Source: Sequoia sempervirens
Lineage: Eukaryota; Streptophyta; Pinopsida; Cupressales; Cupressaceae
NCBI GenBank assembly: GCA_007258455.2
Contig: VDFB02358134.1
Span: forward strand, 211,966,026-212,030,025
Direction of reading: 5' to 3'
Length of the DNA: 64,000 nucleotides
This document shows, in pieces, positions 54,099-64,000 of this stretch. Made by a program: the position numbers and the translations under genes. The notes below the pieces were generated by a model. The model did not search any database and was not told the DNA's origin. It saw only the letters and a program-made list of their open reading frames with translations. Each line of letters opens with the position of its first letter. The stretch's first letter is position 1.

Positions 54099-57000
54099 CT
54101 AGTCCTCATCAACCAAGAGGTCGTCGTTCTCCCAATCTAGATCACTGTAAGGGGACAGCAGATGAGCCTACAAGGGTGGAATAACAAGGGGGGTACCCTC
54201 CAACTCTCTTGTAATAAGAGGCAAGGAAGAGGGCCCCTTGAGGTCCTCTTCACTCAGTTCTTGTGAGGTGAACGTCAGCGATCTCACAAAGATCATTGAT
54301 AGAGTCAGGATATCATCTACGAAGTTGAACATGAACTTTACAAGAGTTCCATGTGTCAACTCAGGGGGCGATGGAGGAGGTTCCTAAGATCCACTGCTAG
54401 CCTCACCAAAAGACTTGGGAGTAGTGACAAACTTTGGGGACGTCGAGGTTGCCTCAGTCACTAGGAAGGTGCAAGCCAACACAGAACTAACCTCTGAATA
54501 AGGTGAACCCTTCTTCAAACCCCCATTGCAAGTGGGGTCATCCTCCATCTTTCACTTCATCGAGGATGCGAGATCCCCATAGATGAAGCAAAGGGTGAGG
54601 CAAAAGAGGAGAAAACTGCGGCGGACACCACCAATTTTTCCATGTCCATGGATTTTTAAAAGGGTGGGATATCTGGAAGGGATATCAGAAGAGGAGGCTC
54701 AACCAAAGGAGCAATGAATTCTTGCACCCTCTTGGGGAGCCAGAAGCAAGAATGAGGCAGAGGGAACTGAAGCAAAAGGGGAAGAAGAGAAGGATGCAGT
54801 AGATGTCGAAGCAGGAGCTACTAGATCCCCTTCCTTCTTTTGCAAGATGACCTACTTAGTGGCTAGATCCTTCCTACAATTCTTGAGCTCATACACAAGG
54901 CGGTTTCTATGGCTCCAATAGCTAGAGCTTGCAGCCTGAGAAGGAGCAGAAGGCTCATGTTAAGCCATCCGAGTATCCATCACAACATTTTTCAGTGGAG
55001 GGAGTGACTCTTAGATGGGAACAAGAGGAATAGATGGAGAAACAAATACAATAGTAGACAGAGGAGTACACTCGAGCACCTCAGTGGCAGGCCTCTTCCC
55101 ATTCACTACCTTAGAGTTAGGGGCAATAGGAGGCTGCAGAGGCTGAGACACAAAATATGCTTGACATGTACCCTTTCCCTTACCATATGAGATAGGGTGA
55201 GGCACCGTGGGTATGGCAAGAAGTTAAAACACCTGACACTTGGCCTTTTTCCAAGTGAGCACCATCAGACTCCCCAAGAAATGCATAGGAGCAGAAGTCA
55301 AAGGTGCCATAGCAGGGTGGGAGGAGGCAATAGGTGGAATGGTAGAGGAAGAAGAAGAAGGTTCTTGAGCATAGGCAGGCTTCCCCTTCCCCTTTTGAGA
55401 GAAAGAGGTAGCTTATTGTTTTGCTATAGGGTGAGTCATTTTGGCTGTACCTTGCCCCTAGTCTTATACTTAATGTAATTTTGATAAATTAGGTTCATTT
55501 TAGGAGGAAGTAGACCAATCAGGGTGGGCCAAAAATGATCCAAGGAATAACCCCCATGGGATACCAATAGTTGATACCCAGTGTCATGCACGATAATGTA
55601 CGACACCTTTGCGAGAGAATTTTAGACATTTATGAATTACGGAAGCGACTCCATTCATGGCAACTATCCAAGGAATTCCTAACTTCACCCTAAACAAGTA
55701 AGATTCTGGAATGGTGTCAAAAGTAGTATCTACATCCCTAGGTCCCACTAGGATGGAAAGAGTTATAGAGCCATATAGAGTGAGGGAGAGGCCATCATGA
55801 GTATGTATAGTAGTTTCCATCTTCTCATATTCCTCCCTTTGTAAAGAATTCAACAAAAGATTCTCCTCTGTAATGACATTCACTTGACTCATGGGGTCCA
55901 AAAGGACTCTAGTCACAATGTCTCCATTGAGGTGAGTAGGAATGTATAGAGGAGAGGCTTTGTTATTCATAGGTAGATCCTACAAGGTAAAATTTGCATC
56001 TAGCGAACCAGTCGCAAGTTGAGGGGGAGGAATAGGAGTAAACAAGATCACATTTACATATGCAAAAGGGACCTCATCGGTAGGATCAAGAATGGAAGAC
56101 CTAACAATCAAATCAACAAAATTTAATGGAAATGGATCAGTGTAGATCTATAATTCACTATTCTCCTTAGCCATAGACTTGTTTGCATTCTTCTTTTTAC
56201 CATCAAGGTGGATGGTACCATTGTCTATGTGATCCTGTATCTCATGACACAAGCTCATACAAAATTTAGTATCATGCCCATGGACACAATGGTATTGGCA
56301 GAATGTGTTTCCATCATACCAATCGCAATAAGGCCCTTTGAGAGGTTGAGGATCTAATGTTATAATCTTATCCTTCAACAACTTTTGTAGAATAGAATAA
56401 TAAGATTCAAACCACTTAGTAAATTGTTTGTTGTGCTTGAGGCCTCAGTCATTAGTCGTAGCGACTAGATTTGCAATAGATTTACCTTTTCTTGAGATTG
56501 ATACTATAGATCTTCCTTTGGGATGGGAGCATGAGGAAGATCCCCCAAAGTAAAAAAAAAAAAATTGATACTCCCATAAATTCGCACACAAATGTGTGAA
56601 AGAAGGATATTTCATTAAGGAAAACTTCTCCTACCAAGATCATTACAAGTTGCGAATGAATGCCTTCTACACATTTGAGTTAGGCAACGGGTATGAGATT
56701 TGAGGAAAAAGTGTACGCTATTGAGCAATGAATTTAGTGATCTTCTCATGCTCTCCTTCCTTACATTGGACGAGATCTGAGAAGGTCATCTTCAACCCAA
56801 TGTTAGCTTGTAATTTTCAAAGAAACTGATTTACAAGTTGGTCAAATGAAAATATAGAATTGTCAAGCAAGGAATAGTACCACTTCAATGTTGTATCCTT
56901 GAGATATCAAGGGAATATTTTTTCCATTAGAGCATCGTTGTGAAATAAATCCATACACATCACATTGAAAGCTGACACATGTGTTTGAGGGTCTCCTTTA

Positions 57001-57896
57001 ACACCATATTTCTCAACCTTAGAAATTTCCATCCCCTGAGGGAAGGGAGTGTTCAAAATTTTCACCAAAAAAGGGTTATGTTGGAAGAAGGGTTGAAAGA
57101 TGGGTTGGGTAGAGGCTTAAGACATATTCACCAACTTCTTTTGCATTTGACCCAAATTTTGTAGGAGAGCATTCAAAATAGGGTCAGAAGATGACAAAGG
57201 ACTAGTGGAACCTCCACCAGAATCACTACCACCAAAACCAGCTCTGAAGCCACCACTGTAGCCACCACTAGAGCCACTGCCATGACCACCACTAGAGCCA
57301 TTGCTAGACATACTAGAACCACCAGCCCCCATTCCATTAGAGATCCTACTGCCAAAGGTAGTGTTGCACCTAAGAGGAAGAATGTCAAATCCAAGGGGCA
57401 TTCTACTTGCTTTTACAATAGGGTGTGGATCAAGAGTAGAGATGTTGATAGAAGGGCTCATTTGAGCCATACATACTCACATCAAGGGTATCAAGACACT
57501 AATCTATCTTTCATAGGTGTTGTGCTAATGACCTCAAATAATTCTTAACCAAGGGTTGTAAGAGGGGACATATGCTTGCACTAAATCGGTAAGGCCATGA
57601 AGAAACTCTATGCTTGTTCAATCCTTTCCTAACAAATATCTAATCTCATTAGCAATGCTTGTGGGACTAGCCATGCTTTGGTCTTTCTCTAAGTGATTTG
57701 CAAGATCTAATAGCCTCCTATCTAGAGCCATGAGATGCTTTGTGGGAATAGGGACAACTTCACTCTCATATAGAGGCAAACGCAAGGGGGAAGCAGGAGG
57801 CATAAGGGCATGAGTGGTTTCATTGAAGTAACTCATCTCTACTACTGATACCATCTCTTGTGAGGTAAGAGCCGAAGTGACCCTCATAAAGTCCAT
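54099..57896 (-). pseudogene. gypsy-type gag, zinc knuckle, retropepsin and C-terminal extension in one frame
   Basis: A single minus-strand frame of about 1266 codons (57896 to the TAG at 54099) is broken by many stops. Order: N-terminal region (57896-57618); Gly/Ser-rich linker (57390-57180); retrotransposon gag domain (57020-56650) with KYGVKGDPQTHVSAFNVM and LKWYYSLLDNSIFSF; a zinc-knuckle-like CQYHCVHGHDTKFC (56340-56250); retropepsin-like domain (55970-55590) with VTRVLLDPMSQVNVI and YLFRVKLGIPWIVAMNGV; Ser/Pro-rich tail with a short basic helical stretch (about 54930-54830); acidic end DLDWENDDLLVDED. The protease active-site block reads D-P-M instead of D-S/T-G, so it is likely inactive. 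Confidence 0.82.
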
Positions 57897-58050
57897 CTCT
57901 ACATGTCGATGTCATGTTCTCCTTCTAACAATGTATCCATAAGTCATAGACTGAGTTGTGAAGCTCATAAAGCATCACAACACACAAGCCCACAACTTAC
58001 ATAGACACACGAGAAAGAACCTCAACACGAAGAAATGGATAGTACAAGCT

Positions 58051-58070
58051 TCAGGTCAGATTCACCAAAA
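58051..58070 (-). promoter_or_regulatory. putative primer-binding site, gypsy type
   Basis: The minus strand reads TTTTGGTGAATCTGACCTG immediately inside the 5' LTR, close to the site at 34582-34598. Confidence 0.65.
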
Positions 58071-59333
58071 TGTAGAGGGGGACCAACTGTTGAGGACCCC
58101 AAGTCATGGGAGGGTCTAGAACAATCAGTTGCCCTGATCTACCTCACTCTAAGGATTTTTTAAGGTAAGCTTGATGTTTTAAGAGGGTGAAAAGGAAGGT
58201 CAATAGATCTGCCACTATCCTTCTATCAACTCGAGAGGTTTAAGAAATTAGGTGAGAAAATTCCTGGGTCAAGATTGCAACCTAAGCACCTCTCTACCAA
58301 AGGACTCTAGCGTAGAAGATGAATGACAGTGCGACACACTAGTGTCCTAGTTAGGTGTTGGTGTTCGTATGGATAGAGAAAAGGAAAATCAAGACCAACA
58401 GGGAATGCGCTAACAACATGATAAAAACTAACTAATATGATAATAGAAAGCTAAAAACAACTAAACTACTAGAATAACCAAAAAGAGTATTTCTAACTTA
58501 ATAGATGAAAGTTGATGAGAGTAAAAGTGGTAGAAAATAGAACTTATAGTTGGTCCATCCTCCCAAAAGTTCCACACAATCAAGAGTACCTACACACAGT
58601 AGAATGGAGAAAAAAATTGGGGCTATTTCTTGCAGTAGTCAAACCCCCATTTCGGTGCTTCCACCTCCATGGACAACCAGAATAGCAATGAGAGAAATTA
58701 TGATAAAGAACTTATGGAAAGAAAGCAAGTACTACCATACCAAGAAATGGTAACAACACTATTCTATGAAATCAGATAAAGATGCTAAATAAGATGAATA
58801 TCACCTCCCAAACAATATGCCCTCAAGTATGTGAAGGGTGATGTGAGCTCACAAGTTTATGAGTTCCACTATTGTTGCAACAATGTGAGTAGAAAATCCA
58901 ATAGAGTAACGTATTGGAGCTTCAACAATGGAGAATGTTGTTAAAATGAAGTGTGGAGTGCTCTTGAGTAGTGTGTAGAATTTTGTAGAAGATCGAATGA
59001 ATGGAAAGATAGTATTTTTAGGATGAATAGAATCCCAAAAGAGTCGTTCGAGGTTGGTCAAGGGCATAGGGTCATTATGCTCCATCTCCAATGGAGAAGT
59101 GTAATACCTCTACAGATTCTAGAGGCAGGAATCCTACCAGGATGGCTCCACACTACGTAGATGTCTGCATGTCGTGCTAGCATCCCTGACAAAAAAATCC
59201 TCCACCAAAATTACAGACAGTCGCCAAGTGGGTGGAAATCAGATGAAGTGAAAAAGCATCATTGGGTTTAATTTTTCTAAGGTAAGGGGTGTAAATGGGG
59301 TATTTGCAAGGGGTGCAAATTCACTCCATTACA
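58071..59333 (-). repeat. 5' LTR of the copy B gypsy-type element
   Basis: Aligns with 50572-51843 over its whole length; small indels near both ends. Followed by GAAAT. Confidence 0.92.
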
Positions 59334-60225
59334 GAAATGTAGTGCATAAATACTAAATTTAGCTTTGCATGCTCTATAATCAAATAAACATTTTAAGTGA
59401 TTCTTGCTAACAATTAAATTGTGGTTACAAAACTCAACTTTTTTCATAAATAGCCTAATAATATAACAAGTGCTTTCAAGAAGGTTTGACTTTAGAACTT
59501 TGGATTTTGAAATTTGAATTTATGGAACTAGATCACATCATGTGACTACAATCCATATACTAAGATATACCACATGTCCTAGTCCAAAATGTAGATAGAC
59601 TACATCTCCTTTTAGTAAAAAAAATTAGTTATTTGTATCCATATTATAATTATGTATTATACTTTTCTAGCTAAATCGAGACAATTTTATACATATTATT
59701 ATTTATCTATTTCTAAACTAAATAATTGATATTGACTAAAGTTATAATTATTAAGGAACTTGATCCATTAAAATTAGGATCTAGATAGTATTTTTATTTA
59801 CCAAAATTTTAATTGTAATATATTTTATTATTTTCTAGCAAACAATATTGAGGTTTTAATATGTGTAGAAATGAAAGAATGAATGGAATAACTAGGTTTT
59901 CACCTCAACTATAATTGAAATAATTCTTCACAAATATTTTCTAACAATATATTTTATTGGACTTAACCAATCCTACATCTTCACTCAAACATTAGTTTAC
60001 AATATTAGTCATAGTCAAGTGTTACATATTCTAAAATAAAAAGGGTCTATATAAGTTATTTTCATTTTTAAGACTTTGGATAAAATTAAATTAATGATAT
60101 TTTTTATACCTAATTCAAAATAATAAGAAAAACATTTTGTTTTAAATGATATGAACTAAAAGTAAAAATAAAATATGGACAAAAATAATTAATACATTGC
60201 ATTCATGAGTTGGAAGCATTAAAAA
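59334..60225. repeat. backbone of copy B, right end
   Basis: Matches 43263-43357 and 45858-46660. The SINE empty site (aattaaattgtggttac) is at 59411-59428. Non-coding and AT-rich. Confidence 0.85.
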
Positions 60226-61427
60226 ATGTGTTATAGAACTATAAAACTATGACCAATTTTTGAATTCCATAATTTAATTTCATACATTCATTTCATTCCA
60301 AGTATAATATCATTATATGTTTAGATACATTATCATAGGACTTTCATAAGTATAATATATTCATAATTATTGAATGCATGCTAGTTGTTATAGTATATTC
60401 ATAATTATGCTATAGTATTCTAGCTCCTTCATCCAGTCCTAGTTACTCCTTCTAAGAGGGAAAGGTGCAAGTGATCCCAACCATTGATAAAATCTCTATG
60501 ATCTTGCTCTAACAATAGTACCTAGACTAGTCAAGAGAACAACCCATAGTTCATGAAGCACTAACTTATCTGCAACTATCATGTTCACTCTACAAGCATG
60601 ATAAAGGTCACCATTTTATTTTGTATTTGTCTAAGTTAATTCTCATTTCTAATAGAGTTCATTATAGAATCACATAGAGTGATGAGGGGTTTACATATTC
60701 ATAAATTTTTAAATTATTAAGTTTACACAAATCCTCTAACTCCATTCTCAAACTATTGACCTTCAATCCCATTTGAATTTTCTAGTTATTACAATCTTTC
60801 ATATTGATAATATGTCTACAAACTTTCCAAAATCCTACTAGTTTACTGGTAAGCCTACCATCACACTATACATATAGTAAAACTATATAAAATTGAACCT
60901 CTCTATACAGTTTAGACTAATAACTATAATATTTACATATTCATATTTACTTGCAGTTCATATAACTTACAACTTCAATGTACACTTAGGATTTAACAAG
61001 TGAGGTATATTGTAATTCCTAAAGTATCACACTTAGGAAATTTTCCAAGAAAACATTTATTATAAATAAATACTCAAGAATGACTACAACATTCAAGATA
61101 CAACATTGAAATGTTACACTATACATGAGCATGTATAAAAAATATTGTCAAGAGAAATGACACAAAAGACATCAAAATCACTAAAATACATCATTGTTGC
61201 TCCAAACAAGGTTTCACAAGTAGAAGAACTACCAATCAAGTATCATGAACACCATTATTATCCTACAAGAGAGTGGAAATACACCACAATGATAATAAAG
61301 TCCTAACTTGTGATCGTTTTCCCTCATAAATCCATGTGCCCTAAACACACTTAATGATATTCACCACATGAAGGAAACCTATACAAGAGGTGAGATAGCT
61401 AGGAGACACCATATTTTTACTAGTTAT
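60226..61427. other. AT-rich intergenic sequence, no gene seen
   Basis: No open frame of interest, no repeat shared with the rest of the window that I can see, and no LTR ends. Confidence 0.5.
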
Positions 61428-62601
61428 TGTAACTGAGGGATAAATTTTTGGATTTAGATTAGATCAAATGAATGAATGCAAATCATAAATGACAATAAAA
61501 CCCCAAAGTTCTATAGAGCACAAAGGAAATTAAACAATATAATGATTATACCTATTTCTCAAGATTTCCATGATTACCTCCATAACACCTTCTTACTTGC
61601 TTGATGATGTTGCCCTCAGATTTGTCGTGCGAGCAATCTGCAAATGTCTAAGTCCTACACCAAGCTTTGAAGGATTTTAAATATGCCTAATGACTATGCC
61701 TATGACCATCATTGATAATGCCTACATATGCTAAGATTTGATCAAATAAAGATAATAAGTGTTGAAATTGCTACGAAATCTAAGTGTGCAAAATGCCTAA
61801 AATGTAATGTGTCTATGTAAAAATGTCAGCATGTATGTGTGTAATCGAAAAGTGAGAGGAAAATGGAATTTTATAGAAAATGTCATTTTGAATGGACGGA
61901 CGAGACTAAATGATGATGAGAACCTAGAATGAGAGGTCCAGATTAAATCTGAGAATCCCTAATCAGGGTTAGGGAAATTGATGAATAATGTCTCAGATAA
62001 TCGAATCGACATGGAGAATAAATGAGATAAATGAATTAGAAAATAAAGATTTTCAAAATTGAGAAGATAAAGACTAAACTGAAGATTTTGGCAAATCGAG
62101 AATCTGCCCGATTACTTGATTTTTGGAAGATTAGTTTCCATTTTGAATTGAGTTAATTCAAAATATGGATTTTATGAGATAATAAATAATCTTTTTCCAA
62201 TTATTTTCCAAAGTGAACTATCAGTTAAGATTGTGACAACATTTTAAATAATTTAATTTATTTAAAATGAGAGGAATATCAAATTGGCAATTAAATAATT
62301 AAATATAATTATTTAATTTAGCAGATAAGATTAAATAATTAAATAAATTAAACAATTTATTTAATTAAGACAATTAGTGACATATTAAATAAATAAATAA
62401 AACTTATTTATTTAATAATCAGGAAGAAATAAATGACAAAGTGGAATTAAATAAATTAAGAAATTTATTTAATTAAGGGAAGACTTAGACAATTAATGAT
62501 GTATTTAATAAATAAATGAAATTTATTTATTTAATAATCATGAAGAATGGCACAGTCGGTTTCAAAGGTTGAAGCAGGCCTAGGTCATTTTTAGGTGTCT
62601 A
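61428..62601 (-). repeat. 3' LTR of a minus-strand gypsy (Tat-like) element
   Basis: Starts about TGTAACTGAGGG (61428, less certain) and ends AGGTGTCTACA at 62601. Next to it on the inner side is ttttgcccctctttgtc, which on the minus strand is a polypurine tract GACAAAGAGGGGCAAAA, nearly the same as in 19200-29818. The second half is filled with ttatttaatta palindromes. The rest of the element extends right, beyond the window. Confidence 0.7.
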
Positions 62602-62892
62602 CATTTTGCCCCTCTTTGTCATAATGTAGCATGTCGCATTGTGACAAAGAAAATAAGTCAAAAATATGCCCCAGTAAAGGTACGAAGTATCATTGCCCCC
62701 TTGAGAAATTTTTCAAATTTTGGGTCGGCGACAGAATAATTTGTAAAGGGTCCCGATAAATCAATCTGATAACGAGAAAAACAATGGCGCAGTCGGTTTC
62801 AGGTTGAGACATGTTTAAGACAGTTAACGGAGAAGTCAAAGGTGGTCAAATGAACCTCTAGTAATAACCTGGGTTGAGAAATGTCATTTTGA

Positions 62893-62905
62893 CTTTATAA
62901 ATAGG
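62893..62905 (+). promoter_or_regulatory. TATA box of the PMD gene
   Basis: ctttataaatagg lies about 90 bases upstream of the ATG at 62990, on the strand opposite to the retroelement. It is a strong match to plant TATA boxes and in the right place. Confidence 0.6.
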
Positions 62906-63064
62906 TTGACAAAGGGGTAAAAGTCAATTCATTTCTACTATTTACCTTGTGCATTTGAGAGCTCAGAGCGAAAAGGCACAACAGCGACGATGGTGATTCT
63001 AGTGTCAGAGCATCGCAGAGAGATCGTGCGGACCTTCAGACGGCCAGAGGGCTCGGAGCCAGCG

Positions 63065-63603
63065 GTAAGTACCCTTGCCTTGCTTTGTAATTTTTTTGTT
63101 TTGCGTGTCATTTTTAGCTTTCTAGGACAAATGTCTGCGCCGCACGCAACTGTGTTCACGTAAGCCGCAACCACCTTCACATTCGACGCATTTGGTGAGT
63201 CGTGACACAAGTGCAATGACAAATTAGTGTAGAGCGTTGGTTTGCGCTGCATTTGACAATTTTTGTGATGCATTTGACTTATCGAGTCACAATTGAATGT
63301 CTGAATGCCGCAATTGTCAAATTGCAATGCATTCGTTGTTTTGATCGACGCAATTGTGTTTATGTGACGCAACTGCCCTAATGCGACGCATTCATCAAAT
63401 GTCGCAACGCAAGCATAAACATACGACGCATTTGATGTACGATACGATGCAATTGACTTTTTGAGATGCAATTTCCTGAATGCGACACATTTTCCTTTTT
63501 CCCTGACCCTAGTTGATTTTGATATTTGCGTATCCCTAGATGTTTTTCATGATGCTGATAGTTGTCCAAAAATTATTGATGTATTGTTTGTTTTTTTTTG
63601 CAG
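63065..63603 (+). other. phase-0 intron of the PMD gene
   Basis: A GTAAGT donor and a pyrimidine-rich ttttttttgcag acceptor bound 539 bases. Stops occur in all frames. The interior is occupied by the GACGCA-type repeat array. Confidence 0.65.
63170..63480. repeat. GACGCA(A/T)TTG repeat array inside the intron
   Basis: About fifteen degenerate copies of gacgcaattg or gacgcatttg and their tgcaattg/atgcattt decay forms occur in 300 bases, in both orientations. CpG is unusually frequent compared with the AT-rich surroundings. Related TGCGAC repeats are at 466-620 and 1595-1775. Confidence 0.75.
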
Positions 63604-64000
63604 AGGCAACTTGCCCCTATCTATACGAGAGAGAGCAGACCGACCACCTTTCAGTTTGCCAATCAATTGGGCCTACAAGAGCAGCAACGATTGATGCGTC
63701 TGGGGCTATTCTATGCTGCCTATATGCCTGCCATTCGGGCAAATAGGGGATTACTAACTGTGTTGTTCGAGCAGTGGCATTCAGAGACTTGTTCATTCCA
63801 CCTACCGATAGGTGAGGCCACGATCACCTTGGAGGATGTCTACCGGATATTGCGAGTGTCAATTCGAGGGGAGCGGATTGTCTACGACCCTCGTCATGGT
63901 GAGCAGACTTTCTGAGCTTATTCTCGAGATCAGGGTGCAAGACTAGGCATCTAGGGTTACGAGATCAGGTGGGAGTTTATGGCCGAGCACTATGGTCACT

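Larger units (their letters stand above)
50572..59333 (-). mobile_element. complete non-autonomous gypsy-type LTR element in copy B, 8.8 kb
   Basis: LTRs 50572-51843 (1272 bp) and 58071-59333 (1263 bp) begin TGTAGAGG and end CACTCCATTACA. Perfect target-site duplication GAAAT (50567-50571, 59334-59338); copy A has the empty site gaagt at 43263. Minus orientation follows from the primer-binding site TTTTGGTGAATCTGACC next to the right LTR and the purine tract AAAGTGGGGGAAAAA next to the left LTR. One long decayed frame encodes gag, zinc knuckle and retropepsin with a C-terminal extension; no reverse transcriptase or integrase. Confidence 0.94.
62990..64000 (+). pseudogene. plant mobile domain (PMD) protein gene, antisense in the retroelement, partial
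   Basis: Exon 1 (62990-63064) has exactly 25 codons and ends at gcg|GTAAGT. The intron is 63065-63603 and ends ttttttttgCAG. Exon 2 starts at 63604 in the same phase and reads FANQLGLQEQQRLMRLGLFY, then HSETCSFHLPIGEATITLED and VYRILRVSIRGERI. This is the N-terminal part of the plant mobile domain (PF10536), which is shared by MAIN/MAIL-type host proteins and by transposon proteins; its biochemical role is unknown. The frame meets TGA (63913-63915) and TAG (63952-63954), but the translation between and after them still looks coding, so these are probably C-to-T nonsense changes. A donor-like atg|GTGAGC near 63899 is an alternative exon end. The gene runs off the window. Confidence 0.75.

Noticed and set aside
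54168..54359. A minus-strand FVDDIL motif resembling the reverse transcriptase catalytic box
   Set aside because: It lies in the Ser/Pro-rich tail of the gag-protease frame, with none of the flanking reverse transcriptase motifs and an acidic C-terminus following shortly after. Chance resemblance.

Overview
The window looks like repeat-dominated nuclear DNA of a large plant genome. That rests on densely nested Ty1-copia and Ty3-gypsy LTR elements, a plant mobile domain (PMD) gene, a tRNA-derived SINE and captured plant-type housekeeping gene fragments. A conifer or other gymnosperm is my guess, not shown by the sequence. I found no intact host gene, rRNA, tRNA gene or CRISPR array. Almost all coding matter is retroelement-derived and broken by stops.

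Layout. 1-3104: leader and LTR-like remnant of a minus-strand gypsy-type element. 3105-6761 and 10272-10860: an old, reverse-oriented remnant of a gypsy LTR/leader, with a foldback element (3712-3850) and a G/C hairpin cluster (3955-4135), split by a complete 3.5-kb copia-type element that has a gag but no pol (6762-10266, TSD AAAAG). 10862-11429: an unrecognised ORF with one stop. 11700-17476: a second gypsy-type fragment on the minus strand (gag-like, repeat-rich leader, LTR).

From about 15.34 kb to 60.22 kb lies one old tandem duplication. Copy A (about 15340-46660) and copy B (about 46668-60225) share the same backbone but carry different insertions, so each gives the empty site for most insertions in the other. 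Copy A received a 5'-truncated LINE-like retrocopy (17952-18394); a MITE-like insert (about 18787-19178); a 10.6-kb gypsy-type element (19200-29818, TSD CCTAC); a copia element (30134-41611), itself split by a gypsy element (32763-40750); and a SINE (43358-45857), itself split by a second gag-only copia element (43408-45710). Copy B received one gypsy element (50572-59333, TSD GAAAT).

The most unusual object is the copia element at 30134-41611. It keeps the iMet-type primer-binding site, polypurine tract, protease and gag-pre-integrase, but the rest of its interior holds sense-strand pieces of host mRNAs: cytochrome c1, an hnRNP-type RRM protein and eIF3 subunit c, plus pieces I cannot name. 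It resembles the transduplicating maize element Bs1 in concept.

The right end (61428-64000) is the 3' LTR of a minus-strand gypsy element followed by an antisense (+ strand) PMD gene with its own TATA box and a phase-0 intron. This fits the antisense extra ORFs known in the Tat lineage of Ty3-gypsy elements. None of the gypsy-type elements that are complete here shows reverse transcriptase or integrase. They carry gag, retropepsin-like and/or G-patch modules only, so they look non-autonomous and would need enzymes supplied in trans.
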